DNA of 64,000 nucleotides from Caballeronia insecticola (GTDB lineage Bacteria; Pseudomonadota; Gammaproteobacteria; Burkholderiales; Burkholderiaceae): the NCBI RefSeq assembly GCF_000402035.1, contig NC_021289.1:62001-126000 (forward strand). The letters run 5' to 3'. The translations under genes and the position numbers were made by a program. A model generated the notes under the pieces. The model was not told the DNA's origin and searched no databases. It was given only the letters and a program-made list of their open reading frames with translations. Within the stretch, counting starts at the first letter, position 1. Each line of letters opens with the position of its first letter. Of this stretch, positions 9,124 to 18,314 are shown one piece after another.

Positions 9124-10269
9124 TCAGAACGCGTGCCGCATCGCCACTCGCGCGACGAACTGCTGCGAATTCGACGACAAGCCCTGCGTCCCCGGCACGA
9201 ACGCCTGGTCCATGACCGAATCCGTCGAGCTACCCGTGATCTTCTGATACGCGCCCTGCACGTAGAAGTCGGTGCGCTTCGAGATGAAGTAATCCGCCAT
9301 CAGCCCGGCCGAATGAATGCGCGGCCTCACCGTGCCTGCCGTGGAGTCATAGGTTTCGATCGAGTACACGTACTGCGCCCCGATGAAGAACGCCGGCGTG
9401 AACTGATATTTCCCGTTCACTTCGAAGTTCTGATACTTCAGGTTCTTGAGCGTATTTCCCGCCGATGCGAGCGGCACGCCGATATAACCGTTCGTCACCG
9501 GATCGCGATAGCTCGAATTCGTGTACGCGAAGCCTGCCGTCGCGCGGCCGAACGTGTAGTTCACGCCCGCGCCGAAAATCTGCATGCGCTGCGCGATGAA
9601 GCTCGCATCGTTCGTCGCGATCGCGCCGTTTGCATTGAGGCCCGTGCCGTCCGCGCGCAGATAAGCCGCGCCGAGCAGCAGGCCGCCGTTCGCATAGGAC
9701 GCGCCCGCGCTGTATTGCCGGTTGTTCGCGAAGCTCGTGTCGTTACTGAAGCTATACGTGCCGCCGAACTGAAGCCCGTCGATGTTCGGGCTCGCGTACT
9801 TCACCGTGTTGTTGACGCGGAACGAGTTGTCGGTGTTGTCGTTGTCGAACGGATGCGCGAGCAAGTAGCCGCCCCAGTTGCCGTTCGCTGTTGTCGGCGC
9901 GAGATAGTCGACGACCGAATCGTACTGACGGCCGAGCTTGACCGAACCCAAACGGTCATTGCTCAAGCCGACATACGCTTGCCGACCGAACATGCGCCCG
10001 CCCTGGCCCGCAGCGCCGTTGCTCAAGTTCACGCCGCTTTCCAGCTGGAACACGGCCTTCGTGCCGGCGCCCAGATCTTCGACGCCGCGCATGCCCCAGC
10101 GGCTGCCCGATGCATAACCGCTCGTCAGTTCGTATACGCGATTCGACGCGACATTGGTCGTGAAATCGAATCCTTCGTCGAGGACGCCGTACAGCGTGAC
10201 GCTGCTCTGCGCATGAACGGAAGTTGCGGCGCACGCGAGCATGGCCAGTGAAATTACTTTGATTCTCAT
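9124..10269 (-). CDS. trimeric outer-membrane porin
   Basis: 381-residue porin: signal peptide MRIKVISLAMLACAATSVHA, mature QSSVTLYGVLDEGFDF, barrel markers GMRGVEDLGAGTKAVFQLE, RQAYVGLSNDRLGSVKLGRQYDS, and C-terminus VARVAMRHAF. The ATG at 10269 gives a proper signal peptide; the 120 extra in-frame codons upstream are not protein-like. It is transcribed divergently from the sugar-acid-type catabolic operon starting at 10547, so it may be the uptake pore for that operon's substrate (inference from position). Confidence 0.94.
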   Translation of the reverse strand: MRIKVISLAMLACAATSVHAQSSVTLYGVLDEGFDFTTNVASNRVYELTSGYASGSRWGMRGVEDLGAGTKAVFQLESGVNLSNGAAGQGGRMFGRQAYVGLSNDRLGSVKLGRQYDSVVDYLAPTTANGNWGGYLLAHPFDNDNTDNSFRVNNTVKYASPNIDGLQFGGTYSFSNDTSFANNRQYSAGASYANGGLLLGAAYLRADGTGLNANGAIATNDASFIAQRMQIFGAGVNYTFGRATAGFAYTNSSYRDPVTNGYIGVPLASAGNTLKNLKYQNFEVNGKYQFTPAFFIGAQYVYSIETYDSTAGTVRPRIHSAGLMADYFISKRTDFYVQGAYQKITGSSTDSVMDQAFVPGTQGLSSNSQQFVARVAMRHAF

Positions 10270-10546
10270 GAAAGTCTCAAGTCTTTTAGTTTTCTTCAAC
10301 AAGTTCCGACGTCCACTTCGGCGGAACCGCGAGCGACGGATTTTGCTGCATGAACGTGGCACTGCAAAAGGATTTAGTCGAAGACCAATCGTGAGTTTTT
10401 TGAATGTTCCTCCCGCAAATTCTTCGCTTGTCGTTGCAGCGCGACGCAATGAAGAATGAGCCGCAAATGCGCCGCAATGTCGCATCGGCTGCCGATGAGC
10501 GGACGGTCGTGCGGCGCGCGCACAGCGATCAAGGACACCATCGGAA
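10270..10546. promoter_or_regulatory. divergent promoter region, porin / catabolic operon
   Basis: 277 bp separating two divergent starts and therefore holding both promoters. It is moderately AT-rich near the porin (TTTTAGTTTTCTTCAAC). A LysR operator is likely because two LysR genes end the operon, but I could not pick a convincing T-N11-A box by eye. Confidence 0.5.
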
Positions 10547-11971
10547 ATGAAGCCAGAACGGAATTTTGTGAACGGGCGTTTCATCGAGCCCGCAGGCGAC
10601 AACGTCACTGTCATCCTCAATCCCGCCACCGAAGAAGTCGCGGGCCACGTGCATAACGCGTCGCGCGAGCAGGCGCTGCTTGCGGTCGAGCAAGCCGCCG
10701 GCGCGCAACGTCAATGGCGCCTGATGCCCGCCGCCGAGCGCGGCGCACTGATGCAGCGTCTCGCGGATGCCATCGTCGAGGCGTCGGCGGAGATTGGCGC
10801 CGCGCTCGCGAAAGAGTCCGGCAAGAGTCTGGTCGATGCCACCAACGAAGCCGTGTACGCCGCGCAGATCACGCGCTATCACGCGGAATGGGCGCGCCGT
10901 ATCGAAGGCGAAGTCATTCCGAGCGATACGCCCGATGAAAACCTCGTGCTGCATCGCGAGCCGATTGGCGTCGTCGCGTGCCTGATTCCGTTCAATTTCC
11001 CCATCTACACGCTGATGCGCAAGGTCGCGCCCGCGCTGATCGCGGGTAACACGGTCGTCGTGCGTCCGAGCAACAACACGCCGCTGTCGGCGTTCGAACT
11101 CGCGCGCGCCGTCGAACGTGCGGCGCTGCCGGCGGGCGTCATCAACATTCTGGCGATGGAACACGCCACGGCCGAAGTCGTGTGCACGCATCCGAAGGTC
11201 GGCATGATCACGCTGACGGGTAGCGTCAACGCGGGTCGCAAGGTGCTGGAGTATTGCAAGGCGAACATCGCGAAGCCGTCGCTGGAACTCGGCGGCAAGA
11301 CGCCCGCGATTGTCGAGCCGGATGCGGACTTGCAGAAGGCCGCGCGTGAACTCGTCGCATCGAAGCTTACGCACAGCGGCCAGCTCTGCACGGCAATCGA
11401 GCGCGTGTATGTGCACGAAAGCATTCACGATGAATTCGTCGGCATGCTGCGCGCGCAGATGCAGGCGAAGCAGATCGGCGACCGCTACGAGGACGCGAGC
11501 CGCATGGGTCCGCTCGTGAACAAGGCTTCGCGCGACGGCATTCACGCGATGGTCCGCCGCGCAGTCGAAGCGGGCGCGAAGCTCGAAACCGGCGGCGAAG
11601 TGCCGGATCGCAAGGGCTTTTTCTATCCGCCGACGCTGCTCTCGAATTGCCGTCAGGACATGGAGATCGTGCAGGAAGAGACCTTCGGGCCGGTGCTCGC
11701 GGTGCTCAAGTACAGCACGATCGACGAAGCGATCGCCCTGGCGAACGATCATCAGTTCGGGCTTTCGTCGGTGCTGTACACCGAGAACTATCGTACGGCG
11801 ATGAAGGTCGCCAATTCGATCGAAGCGGGCGAGCTGTATATCAACCGCACGCCGGCCGATCCGTATCAAGGATTCCACGCGGGCTGGAAACGCTCGGGCA
11901 TCGGCGGCGACGACGGCAAGCACGGCATGCTCGAATTCACGCAGACGCGTCTCGTCGTCATGAAGTACTGA
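10547..11971 (+). CDS. NAD(P)-dependent aldehyde dehydrogenase, AldA (lactaldehyde/glycolaldehyde) type
   Basis: 474-residue ALDH that closely follows E. coli lactaldehyde dehydrogenase AldA in motifs: PATEEVAGHV, EWARRIEGEVIPSD, FNFPIYTLMRKVAPALIAGNTVV, LELGGKTPAIV (general base Glu), SGQLCTAIERVYV (nucleophile Cys) and QGFHAGWKRSGIGGDDGKHG. It would oxidise a small hydroxy-aldehyde to its acid. First gene of an operon with an MFS carrier, an enolase-superfamily dehydratase and a GMC oxidoreductase, which together suggest oxidation and dehydration of a sugar acid or polyol-derived substrate. The exact substrate is unknown. Confidence 0.9.
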   Translation: MKPERNFVNGRFIEPAGDNVTVILNPATEEVAGHVHNASREQALLAVEQAAGAQRQWRLMPAAERGALMQRLADAIVEASAEIGAALAKESGKSLVDATNEAVYAAQITRYHAEWARRIEGEVIPSDTPDENLVLHREPIGVVACLIPFNFPIYTLMRKVAPALIAGNTVVVRPSNNTPLSAFELARAVERAALPAGVINILAMEHATAEVVCTHPKVGMITLTGSVNAGRKVLEYCKANIAKPSLELGGKTPAIVEPDADLQKAARELVASKLTHSGQLCTAIERVYVHESIHDEFVGMLRAQMQAKQIGDRYEDASRMGPLVNKASRDGIHAMVRRAVEAGAKLETGGEVPDRKGFFYPPTLLSNCRQDMEIVQEETFGPVLAVLKYSTIDEAIALANDHQFGLSSVLYTENYRTAMKVANSIEAGELYINRTPADPYQGFHAGWKRSGIGGDDGKHGMLEFTQTRLVVMKY

Positions 11972-12076
11972 GTCCCCGGTTCCGAATCTACTTTTTACCC
12001 ACCACAAAAACCATATTGAAGGCCCGGCTGCACGGCATTCGCATGCCGCGCGTCGCGCCCTTCGAGGAGCACACCT

Positions 12077-13375
12077 GTGTCATCGAATTCCGTGCAATCC
12101 GGTCAAAGCGCCGTGACGCCGCGTGAAAGTTCGCGCGCCGACCGCTATATTCAGCTCGCGCTGCTTGTTGTGGCCGCCGGCGCCATCTATCCGCTTTTGT
12201 ATCTTCGGCAGGTCTATCAGCCGACGATGCTCGAAGTTTTTCACATCACCGAATCGCAACTCGGCTATCTGTATTCGGCGCTCGGCACGATCTTTCTGCT
12301 GTGCTATCTGCCGAGCGGCTGGCTCGCGGACCGTATCGCGCCGCGCGTGCTCATCAGCTTTTCGCTGATCGCCACGGGCGCGCTCGGGCTGTGGTATTCG
12401 ACGACGCCCGCGTTCAACTCGCTGATCGTGATCTTCGGCTGCTGGGGCCTCTCGACGGGCCTCACGTTCTGGGCCGCAATCATCAAGCGCGTCTCGATGA
12501 TCGCCTCAGCCGACGAGCAAGGCCGCTTCTTCGGCTTCCTCGACGGCGGGCGCGGCCTGATCGAAGCGTTGCTCGCGACCATCGCGATTTCGCTGTTCGC
12601 ATGGATCACGCAGACGCGCGGCGATTCGACGGCGGCGGGCTTTAAGCTCGTGGTCTATATGTACGCGTTCTTGTGCATCGGGCTGGGCATCGTGCTCGGC
12701 CTGGTGCGCGATCCGGCCGGAGCGGCACCGAAGGCCGCGCGCCGCGACAGCAATGTGATGCGCGATCTCGGCGTGCTGCTGAAGAATCCGCAGCTGTGGC
12801 TGCTTGCCGCCATCGTGTTCTGCGGCTATCAGGTGTTCTGGGCGACTTATAGCTTTTCCGCGTATCTGCACGAAAAGGAGATCGGCCTGACGGTGGTCGC
12901 GGCGGGCTTCATCACGACGCTCAAGCTGTGGATGCGCCCGATCGGCGGCATCGGCGGCGGCTTTCTCGGCGACCGTTTCTCGAAGACGTCGGTGCTCGTG
13001 TTCGCGCTGTTCGCGGCATCGGCGGCGCTGCTCGTGCTGATGGCGGCGCCGTCCATCGGCAGTCATGTGCTCATCGCGGTGATCGTGCTGTTCATCGGCG
13101 TGATGACCTACGCGATTCGCGGCCTTTACTGGTCGCTGCTCGATCAGTGCAAGGTGCCCGCTGAAACCATGGGCCTCGCCATCGGACTCGTGTCCGTGAT
13201 CGGCTATTCGCCGGATGCCGTGCTGCCGCTCATCAACGGCTATCTGACCGAGACCTATCCGGGCGTGCACGGCTATCAACTGTACTTCGGCTATATCGCC
13301 GGCATGTCCGCGCTGGGCGGCGTAGCGGCTCTCGTCTTCAAGCATCGACTCAACAAGCAGGAATCTCAACGATGA
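12077..13375 (+). CDS. MFS transporter, about 12 TM
   Basis: 432-residue major facilitator with about 12 hydrophobic helices and the loop 2-3 signature GWLADRIAPRV. A GTG start is chosen: GAGGAG lies 7 nt upstream, and the first ATG in the frame is too far inside. Its C-terminus overlaps the next gene by ATGA. The operon position implies import of the substrate degraded by its neighbours. Helix-rich segments include AALLVVAAGAIYPLLYLRQVY-like and FLLCYLPSGWL. Substrate not deducible. Confidence 0.88.
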   Translation: MSSNSVQSGQSAVTPRESSRADRYIQLALLVVAAGAIYPLLYLRQVYQPTMLEVFHITESQLGYLYSALGTIFLLCYLPSGWLADRIAPRVLISFSLIATGALGLWYSTTPAFNSLIVIFGCWGLSTGLTFWAAIIKRVSMIASADEQGRFFGFLDGGRGLIEALLATIAISLFAWITQTRGDSTAAGFKLVVYMYAFLCIGLGIVLGLVRDPAGAAPKAARRDSNVMRDLGVLLKNPQLWLLAAIVFCGYQVFWATYSFSAYLHEKEIGLTVVAAGFITTLKLWMRPIGGIGGGFLGDRFSKTSVLVFALFAASAALLVLMAAPSIGSHVLIAVIVLFIGVMTYAIRGLYWSLLDQCKVPAETMGLAIGLVSVIGYSPDAVLPLINGYLTETYPGVHGYQLYFGYIAGMSALGGVAALVFKHRLNKQESQR

Positions 13376-14589
13376 AAATCGCTGCACTCGAAACGCATAT
13401 CGTCGCCGTGCCGCCGCCGCATGTCGGTGGCATGTACTGGATCTTCGTGAAGCTGCGCACGGCGTGCGGCATCGAGGGCGTCGGCGAGATTTATTCCGCG
13501 ACGTTCCATCCGAAAGCGATGACGCCGATCATCGAAGACGTGTTCACGCGCTATCTGCTCGACCACGATCCGCATCATGTCGAACGCTTCTATCGTGAAG
13601 CGTATTCGAGCGGCTTCACGCAGCGCCCCGATCTCACGATGATGGGCGTCGTGAGCGGCCTCGAAATGGCGTGCTGGGACATCATCGGCAAGGCGGCGGG
13701 CAAGCCGGTGTATGAACTGCTCGGCGGCCGCGTGCACGAGCGGCTGCGCTCGTACACGTATCTCTATCCGAAGAACGCGCGCGGCGAATACGACTACGAC
13801 GATCCCGATCTCGCCGCCGAATGCGCCGCGCACAACGTCGCGCTCGGCTTTACGGCGGTGAAGTTCGATCCGGCGGGGCCGTACACCGCGTACTCGGGAC
13901 ATCAGATTTCGCTCGAAGTGATGGACCGTTGCGAAACGTTCTGCCGCAAGGTGCGCGAAGCGGTCGGCAGCAAGGCCGATCTGCTGTTCGGCACGCACGG
14001 CCAGATGGTGCCTTCGTCGGCGATCCGGCTTGCGCAACGCCTCGAAAAGTACGATCCGCTGTGGTTTGAAGAACCGGTGCCGCCGGGACAGGAAGACGCG
14101 ATGGCGCAAGTCGCCGCGAAGACGAGCATTCCGATTGCGGCGGGCGAGCGTCTCACCACGAAGTACGAGTTCTTCAAGCTGCTGGACGCGCGCGCCGCGT
14201 CGATTCTGCAGTTCAACGTCGGACGCGTGGGCGGCCTGCTGGAAGCGAAGAAGATCGCGAGTCTCGCGGAAGTCTATTACGCGCAGATCGCGCCGCATCT
14301 CTACAACGGTCCGGTCGGTGCGGCGGCCAGCGTGCAGATCGCCGCGTGTTCGCCGAACTTCCTGATTCAGGAAAGCATCGGCACGTGGGACGGTTTCCAC
14401 GCGGAAGTGCTCAAGACGCCGATTCGCTGGGAAGACGGCTACATCATTCCGTCGAACGAGCCGGGGCTGGGCGTCGAACTGAACATGGATGTTGTGCGCG
14501 CGCATACGCCTTACACCGGCGAGCGTCTGCATCTCCAGATGGCGAACCGCCCGTTCGACGTGAAAGATCTCGCGCCCGCCAAGGGCTGA
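13372..14589 (+). CDS. enolase-superfamily sugar-acid dehydratase (mandelate racemase/muconate lactonizing family)
   Basis: 405 residues. The N-terminal capping domain is followed by the barrel with KFDPAGPYT, GTHGQMVPSSAIRLA, WFEEPVPP, IPIAAGERLTT and IAPHLYNGPVG, the usual positions of the catalytic Lys, metal ligands and His. The first metal-ligand strand reads LLFGTHGQ where many family members have a DxN-type motif, which marks a distinct subgroup. It likely abstracts the alpha proton of a carboxylate and eliminates water. The start overlaps the MFS stop (ATGA). The GMC oxidoreductase follows after 9 nt. Function class is firm; substrate unknown. Confidence 0.9.
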   Translation: MKIAALETHIVAVPPPHVGGMYWIFVKLRTACGIEGVGEIYSATFHPKAMTPIIEDVFTRYLLDHDPHHVERFYREAYSSGFTQRPDLTMMGVVSGLEMACWDIIGKAAGKPVYELLGGRVHERLRSYTYLYPKNARGEYDYDDPDLAAECAAHNVALGFTAVKFDPAGPYTAYSGHQISLEVMDRCETFCRKVREAVGSKADLLFGTHGQMVPSSAIRLAQRLEKYDPLWFEEPVPPGQEDAMAQVAAKTSIPIAAGERLTTKYEFFKLLDARAASILQFNVGRVGGLLEAKKIASLAEVYYAQIAPHLYNGPVGAAASVQIAACSPNFLIQESIGTWDGFHAEVLKTPIRWEDGYIIPSNEPGLGVELNMDVVRAHTPYTGERLHLQMANRPFDVKDLAPAKG

Positions 14590-14598
14590 ACTGAAGGC

Positions 14599-16266
14599 AT
14601 GAAGAGCATGGATTTCGATTACATCATCGTGGGCGCGGGATCGGCGGGCTGTATTCTCGCGGACCGCCTGTCCGAGTCGGGTCAGCATTCGGTCCTGCTG
14701 CTCGAAGCGGGCGGCGCGGACAGCTCGTTCTGGTTCAAGGTTCCGGTCGGCTTCACCAAGACCTATTACAACCCGCAGTACAACTGGATGTACTACAGCG
14801 AGCCGGAAGCGCAACTCAAGCAGCGCAAGCTGTATTGCCCGCGCGGCAAGGTGCAGGGCGGCTCCGGATCGATCAACGCGATGATCTACGTGCGCGGACA
14901 GCCGCACGATTTCGACGACTGGGCGCGCGCGGGCAACCGCGGCTGGGGCTTTCGCGACGTGCTGCCGTATTTCCGCCGCGTCGAATCGCACTGGGCCGGC
15001 AACACGGAATATCACGGCGCGGACGGCAAGATCGCTATTTCGTCGATGAAGGACGGCGCGCATGCCATCTGCAAGACGTTCCTGCAAGGCGCGCAGCAGG
15101 CAGGCTACGCACTCACCGACGACATCAACGGCCCGCGCTACGAAGGCGCGACCATCTACGACATCAACGCGCGCAACGGCGAGCGTTCGTCGAGCAGCTT
15201 CGAGTATCTGCATCCGGCGCTTTCGCGCAAGAACCTGCGCGTGGAGCGCGACGTCACCGTGCATCGCGTGATATTCGATGGCAAGCGCGCAACCGGCGTG
15301 ATGGCGACGCGCCGGGGCGAAGCGCTGCAATTCCGTGCGAAGCGCGAAGTGATTTTGTCGGCGGGCGCGGTGGATACGCCGAAGCTGCTGCAACTGTCGG
15401 GCGTCGGCGAGCGCGCGCTGCTCGCGAAGCATGGCATCGACGTGGTGCACGAGCTTCCCGCCGTCGGCAAGAATTTGCAGGATCACCTGTGCGTGAGCTT
15501 CTACTATCGCGCGACAGTCAAGACGCTGAACGACGACCTGCGCTCGCTGTTCGGCAAGGTGAAGGCGGGCCTGCGCTATCTGACAGTGCGCAAGGGCCCG
15601 CTCTCGATGAGCGTCAATCAGTCGGGCGGCTTCTTCAAGGGCGACGCGCGCGAAGCCGAGCCGAACATGCAGCTGTATTTCAATCCGCTGTCTTACCGCA
15701 TTCCGAAGAGCAGCAAGGCGCAACTGGAGCCGGAACCGTATTCGGGCTTTCTGCTGTGCTTCAACCCGTGCCGTCCGACGAGCCGCGGTTCTATCGAGAT
15801 CGGTTCGAATCGCGTGGAAGACGCCGCGAAGATTCACATCAACGCGCTGACGACCGAGAAAGATTTGCTCGAAGCGGTGCAGGGCAGCAAGCTGATTCGC
15901 CGCATCATGGGCACGAGCGCGCTGCGCGGCATCACTGCGGAGGAAATCTCGCCGGGGCCGGATGTCAAGAGCGACGAGGCGCTGCTCGACTATTTCCGCG
16001 ACCAGTCCGGCTCGATCTACCACTTGTGCGGATCGTGCGCGATGGGGCCGGATGCGGCGACGTCGGTGGTCGATGAACGCTTGCGCGTGCATGGCATCGA
16101 CAGCCTGCGTATCGTCGATGCGTCGATCTTCCCGAACATCACGTCCGGCAATCTCAATGCGCCGACGATGATGGTCGCCGAGAAAGGCGCCGACATGATC
16201 CTCGGCGACGCGCAAGCGGCCGACGCGCGCGCGTCCACTCCGGCGGAGCTCACGGCCGCCGTCTGA
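14599..16266 (+). CDS. GMC-family FAD oxidoreductase (choline-dehydrogenase-like)
   Basis: 555-residue flavoenzyme with the FAD dinucleotide fold at the N-terminus (YIIVGAGSAGCILADRLSE, LLLEAGG), the GMC signature around GKVQGGSGSINAMIYVRGQ, and the C-terminal catalytic region YHLCGSCAMG, IVDASIFPNITSGNLNAPTMM. It would oxidise an alcohol to an aldehyde or ketone in the operon, plausibly producing the substrate of the aldehyde dehydrogenase. Two starts are possible, 14599 or the Met at 14608; AAGGC lies before the first. No signal peptide, so cytoplasmic. Confidence 0.92.
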   Translation: MKSMDFDYIIVGAGSAGCILADRLSESGQHSVLLLEAGGADSSFWFKVPVGFTKTYYNPQYNWMYYSEPEAQLKQRKLYCPRGKVQGGSGSINAMIYVRGQPHDFDDWARAGNRGWGFRDVLPYFRRVESHWAGNTEYHGADGKIAISSMKDGAHAICKTFLQGAQQAGYALTDDINGPRYEGATIYDINARNGERSSSSFEYLHPALSRKNLRVERDVTVHRVIFDGKRATGVMATRRGEALQFRAKREVILSAGAVDTPKLLQLSGVGERALLAKHGIDVVHELPAVGKNLQDHLCVSFYYRATVKTLNDDLRSLFGKVKAGLRYLTVRKGPLSMSVNQSGGFFKGDAREAEPNMQLYFNPLSYRIPKSSKAQLEPEPYSGFLLCFNPCRPTSRGSIEIGSNRVEDAAKIHINALTTEKDLLEAVQGSKLIRRIMGTSALRGITAEEISPGPDVKSDEALLDYFRDQSGSIYHLCGSCAMGPDAATSVVDERLRVHGIDSLRIVDASIFPNITSGNLNAPTMMVAEKGADMILGDAQAADARASTPAELTAAV

Positions 16267-16429
16267 CCGGAAGCGGCATAATTCGCTTCGATTCGTAAAA
16301 TGCTGCCGCAGAGCGGCATGCTCCGGCGCGGATGCGGTTAAATGCATCCGTCGTACGCCGGAACCTCCGGTGGAATGAGACCCGGACGCGAGCGCGAAAA
16401 CGTTCGCCCGGGTCGCGAAGGAGTTCGTC

Positions 16430-17356
16430 TTGAAGCGAAAAATGCCCGCCCTCAACGCGCTGAGGGCTTTCGAAGTGGCCGGCCACACCGGCAGCTTCAC
16501 GCGCGCGGCGGAGGTGCTGCACGTCACGCAAAGCGCCGTGAGCCGCCAGGTCCGGCAGCTCGAAACGCAACTCGGCGAAGCGCTGCTGCTGCGCCGTCAT
16601 CATCATCTGGAATTGTCCGCGACGGGGCGTCTGCTGCTGCAGGCGCTCAAGCTCTCGTTCGACCGCATCGAGCTGACGGTGCGCAGCATCCAGGAAAAGA
16701 CGCATCTCACGCGTCTGCGCATCAACGTTCCGCCGACCTACGCGAGCCGCTGGCTGATGCCGCGTCTGCAATCGCTGCGCGCGGCGGCGCCCGAACTCGA
16801 ACTCACCATCACCACGAGCCTGAAGGACGACCTCGTCGAATCGGGCGCGCTCGACTGCGCGATTCGTTTCGGCGACGGCGAATGGGACGGCCTCGACAAT
16901 CAACTCCTGATGAACGAGCGGCACATCGCGGTGTGCGCGCCCGCGCTGCTCGGCGGGCGCGCGTCGCCGGTGGAAGATCTGAGCGCATTCACGCTGCTGC
17001 ATGTGCTGGCGAGCAGCGACCAGCGCTATCTCACGTGGCAGCATTGGCTCAAGGCCGCGCATATCGACGATGTGGAACTCAGCGGCGGCTACGAATTCGA
17101 TCTGCTCGATCACGCGATTCGCGCGGCCGTCGACGGCCTCGGCGTGACGATGGCCGACCGTCACATGATCGCGCACGAATTGCGGCGTGGCACGCTCGTG
17201 CCGCTGCGCGATGTCGAAGTGGACGGGCATCAGTCGTACTGGCTCGTCACGCGCACGGGTCAGGACGATGCGCCGCAAGTCGCGCTGTTCCGCGAATGGC
17301 TGCATCGGGAGATCGAGGAGCAGGAGCGCGGCTGGCCGTCGCGCGCTCGCGAATAG
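16430..17356 (+). CDS. LysR-type regulator, GcvA class (first of a tandem pair)
   Basis: 308 residues. The N-terminal winged helix is MPALNALRAFEVAGHTGSF, then VTQSAVSRQVRQLETQLG, with the GcvA-type effector domain (PPTYASRWLMPRLQSL, CAIRFGDGEWDGL, GLGVTMADRHMI). A TTG start is preferred because GAAGGAG ends 7 nt upstream of it; the next Met is 12 bases further on and too far from that site. It lies just behind the catabolic operon on the same strand and is the likely regulator of it. The leader holds two imperfect hairpins around 16329-16350 and 16378-16415. Confidence 0.9.
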   Translation: MKRKMPALNALRAFEVAGHTGSFTRAAEVLHVTQSAVSRQVRQLETQLGEALLLRRHHHLELSATGRLLLQALKLSFDRIELTVRSIQEKTHLTRLRINVPPTYASRWLMPRLQSLRAAAPELELTITTSLKDDLVESGALDCAIRFGDGEWDGLDNQLLMNERHIAVCAPALLGGRASPVEDLSAFTLLHVLASSDQRYLTWQHWLKAAHIDDVELSGGYEFDLLDHAIRAAVDGLGVTMADRHMIAHELRRGTLVPLRDVEVDGHQSYWLVTRTGQDDAPQVALFREWLHREIEEQERGWPSRARE

Positions 17357-17406
17357 ACTATCCGTGCGCCGCAGCCGCAGCCGCAAAAAATATAAAGGAG
17401 ACTTCC

Positions 17407-18297
17407 GTGCGCCGCCTGCCATCTCTCACCGCGTTGCGCTTTTTCGAGGAAAGCGCGCGGCATATGAGCTTCAACAAGTCAGCCACCGCGCTGTGCGTGA
17501 CGCCGGGCGCGGTCAGCCGGCAGATTCGGCTGCTGGAAGACGCCCTCGGCACGAAGCTGTTCGATCGCGATCACAAAGGCATTCGGCTGACGAAGCAGGG
17601 CGAGGAACTGCTCGCGTGTTTGTCGGAGGCATTCGATTCGATCGAGCGCGTGACGCGCGCGCTCTCGGCCGCTAAACGCAATGAGCGTAGCGAGCGCAAG
17701 CGCCTGACGGTGACCGCGCCGCCGACCTTCGCGACGCGCTGGCTTTCGCCGCGGCTCGGCTCGCTGATGGACGCCGTGCCCGACATCGATCTTTCCGTGC
17801 GCACCGATATCGGCGACGACCGGCATTGCTGCATTCGCTTTGGTCACGAAGCGCGGGCGGATCATCGTTCGGAACTGCTGTTCATCGAGCGGCATGTGCT
17901 CGTTGGCGCGATGAAGTTCGCAGGGCAAAGCGTCGAGGCGCTGCTTGCGCGCGTGCCCACGCTGCATGTGCTGCATAACGACGCGCGGCTCACGCTCTGG
18001 CCGAACTGGCTCGACGCGGCCGGCTTGTCGCGCGATTACGCCGCAAACGGCATCGAATTCTCGACGCTCGATCAGGCGATCCATGCGGCGCGCGCGGGGT
18101 CTGGGCTCGCGGTGGTGGATCGCAACATGATCGCCGATGAATTGCACGATGGCGCGCTGGCGCAGTTGTCGCCGGTGGAATCGACGGGGCCGTATGGCTA
18201 CTGGCTCGATATCGCGGGTTCGCACGCGGGTGAGGACAGCGTGCAGGCGTTCGCGGAATGGCTGCGCGGCGAGGGAGCGAAAGCCGCGCAGCCGTGA
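17407..18297 (+). CDS. LysR-type regulator, GcvA class (second of a tandem pair)
   Basis: 296 residues with a GTG start supported by AAGGAG 6 nt upstream; the very long frame extending upstream is a shadow of the preceding LysR gene. HTH region: LPSLTALRFFEESARHMSF, VTPGAVSRQIRLLEDALG. The effector domain keeps PPTFATRWLSPRLGSLMDA and CIRFGHEARADHR. It is clearly homologous to the gene before it but well diverged, so this is an old duplication or a recruited relative. Both may act on the preceding operon or on the convergent MFS operon. Confidence 0.9.
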   Translation: MRRLPSLTALRFFEESARHMSFNKSATALCVTPGAVSRQIRLLEDALGTKLFDRDHKGIRLTKQGEELLACLSEAFDSIERVTRALSAAKRNERSERKRLTVTAPPTFATRWLSPRLGSLMDAVPDIDLSVRTDIGDDRHCCIRFGHEARADHRSELLFIERHVLVGAMKFAGQSVEALLARVPTLHVLHNDARLTLWPNWLDAAGLSRDYAANGIEFSTLDQAIHAARAGSGLAVVDRNMIADELHDGALAQLSPVESTGPYGYWLDIAGSHAGEDSVQAFAEWLRGEGAKAAQP

Positions 18298-18314
18298 GAG
18301 GCGGTTAGCCGCCG
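18298..18314. terminator. short convergent hairpin holding the MFS stop
   Basis: GGCGG at 18300-18304 pairs with CCGCC at 18309-18313 with the loop TTAG containing the minus-strand stop codon. The stem is only 5 bp with no T run, so this is a weak terminator call between two convergent genes 7 bp apart. Confidence 0.3.

Noticed and set aside
13366..16527. 1053-residue minus-strand open frame opposite the dehydratase and GMC genes
   Set aside because: Arg/His/Ala-rich composition typical of the antisense of high-GC genes; the plus strand has clear enzyme motifs and RBS signals.
16342..17406. Long N-terminal extension of the second LysR gene
   Set aside because: It is the first LysR gene read out of frame; GTG at 17407 has a strong Shine-Dalgarno and starts the HTH domain.
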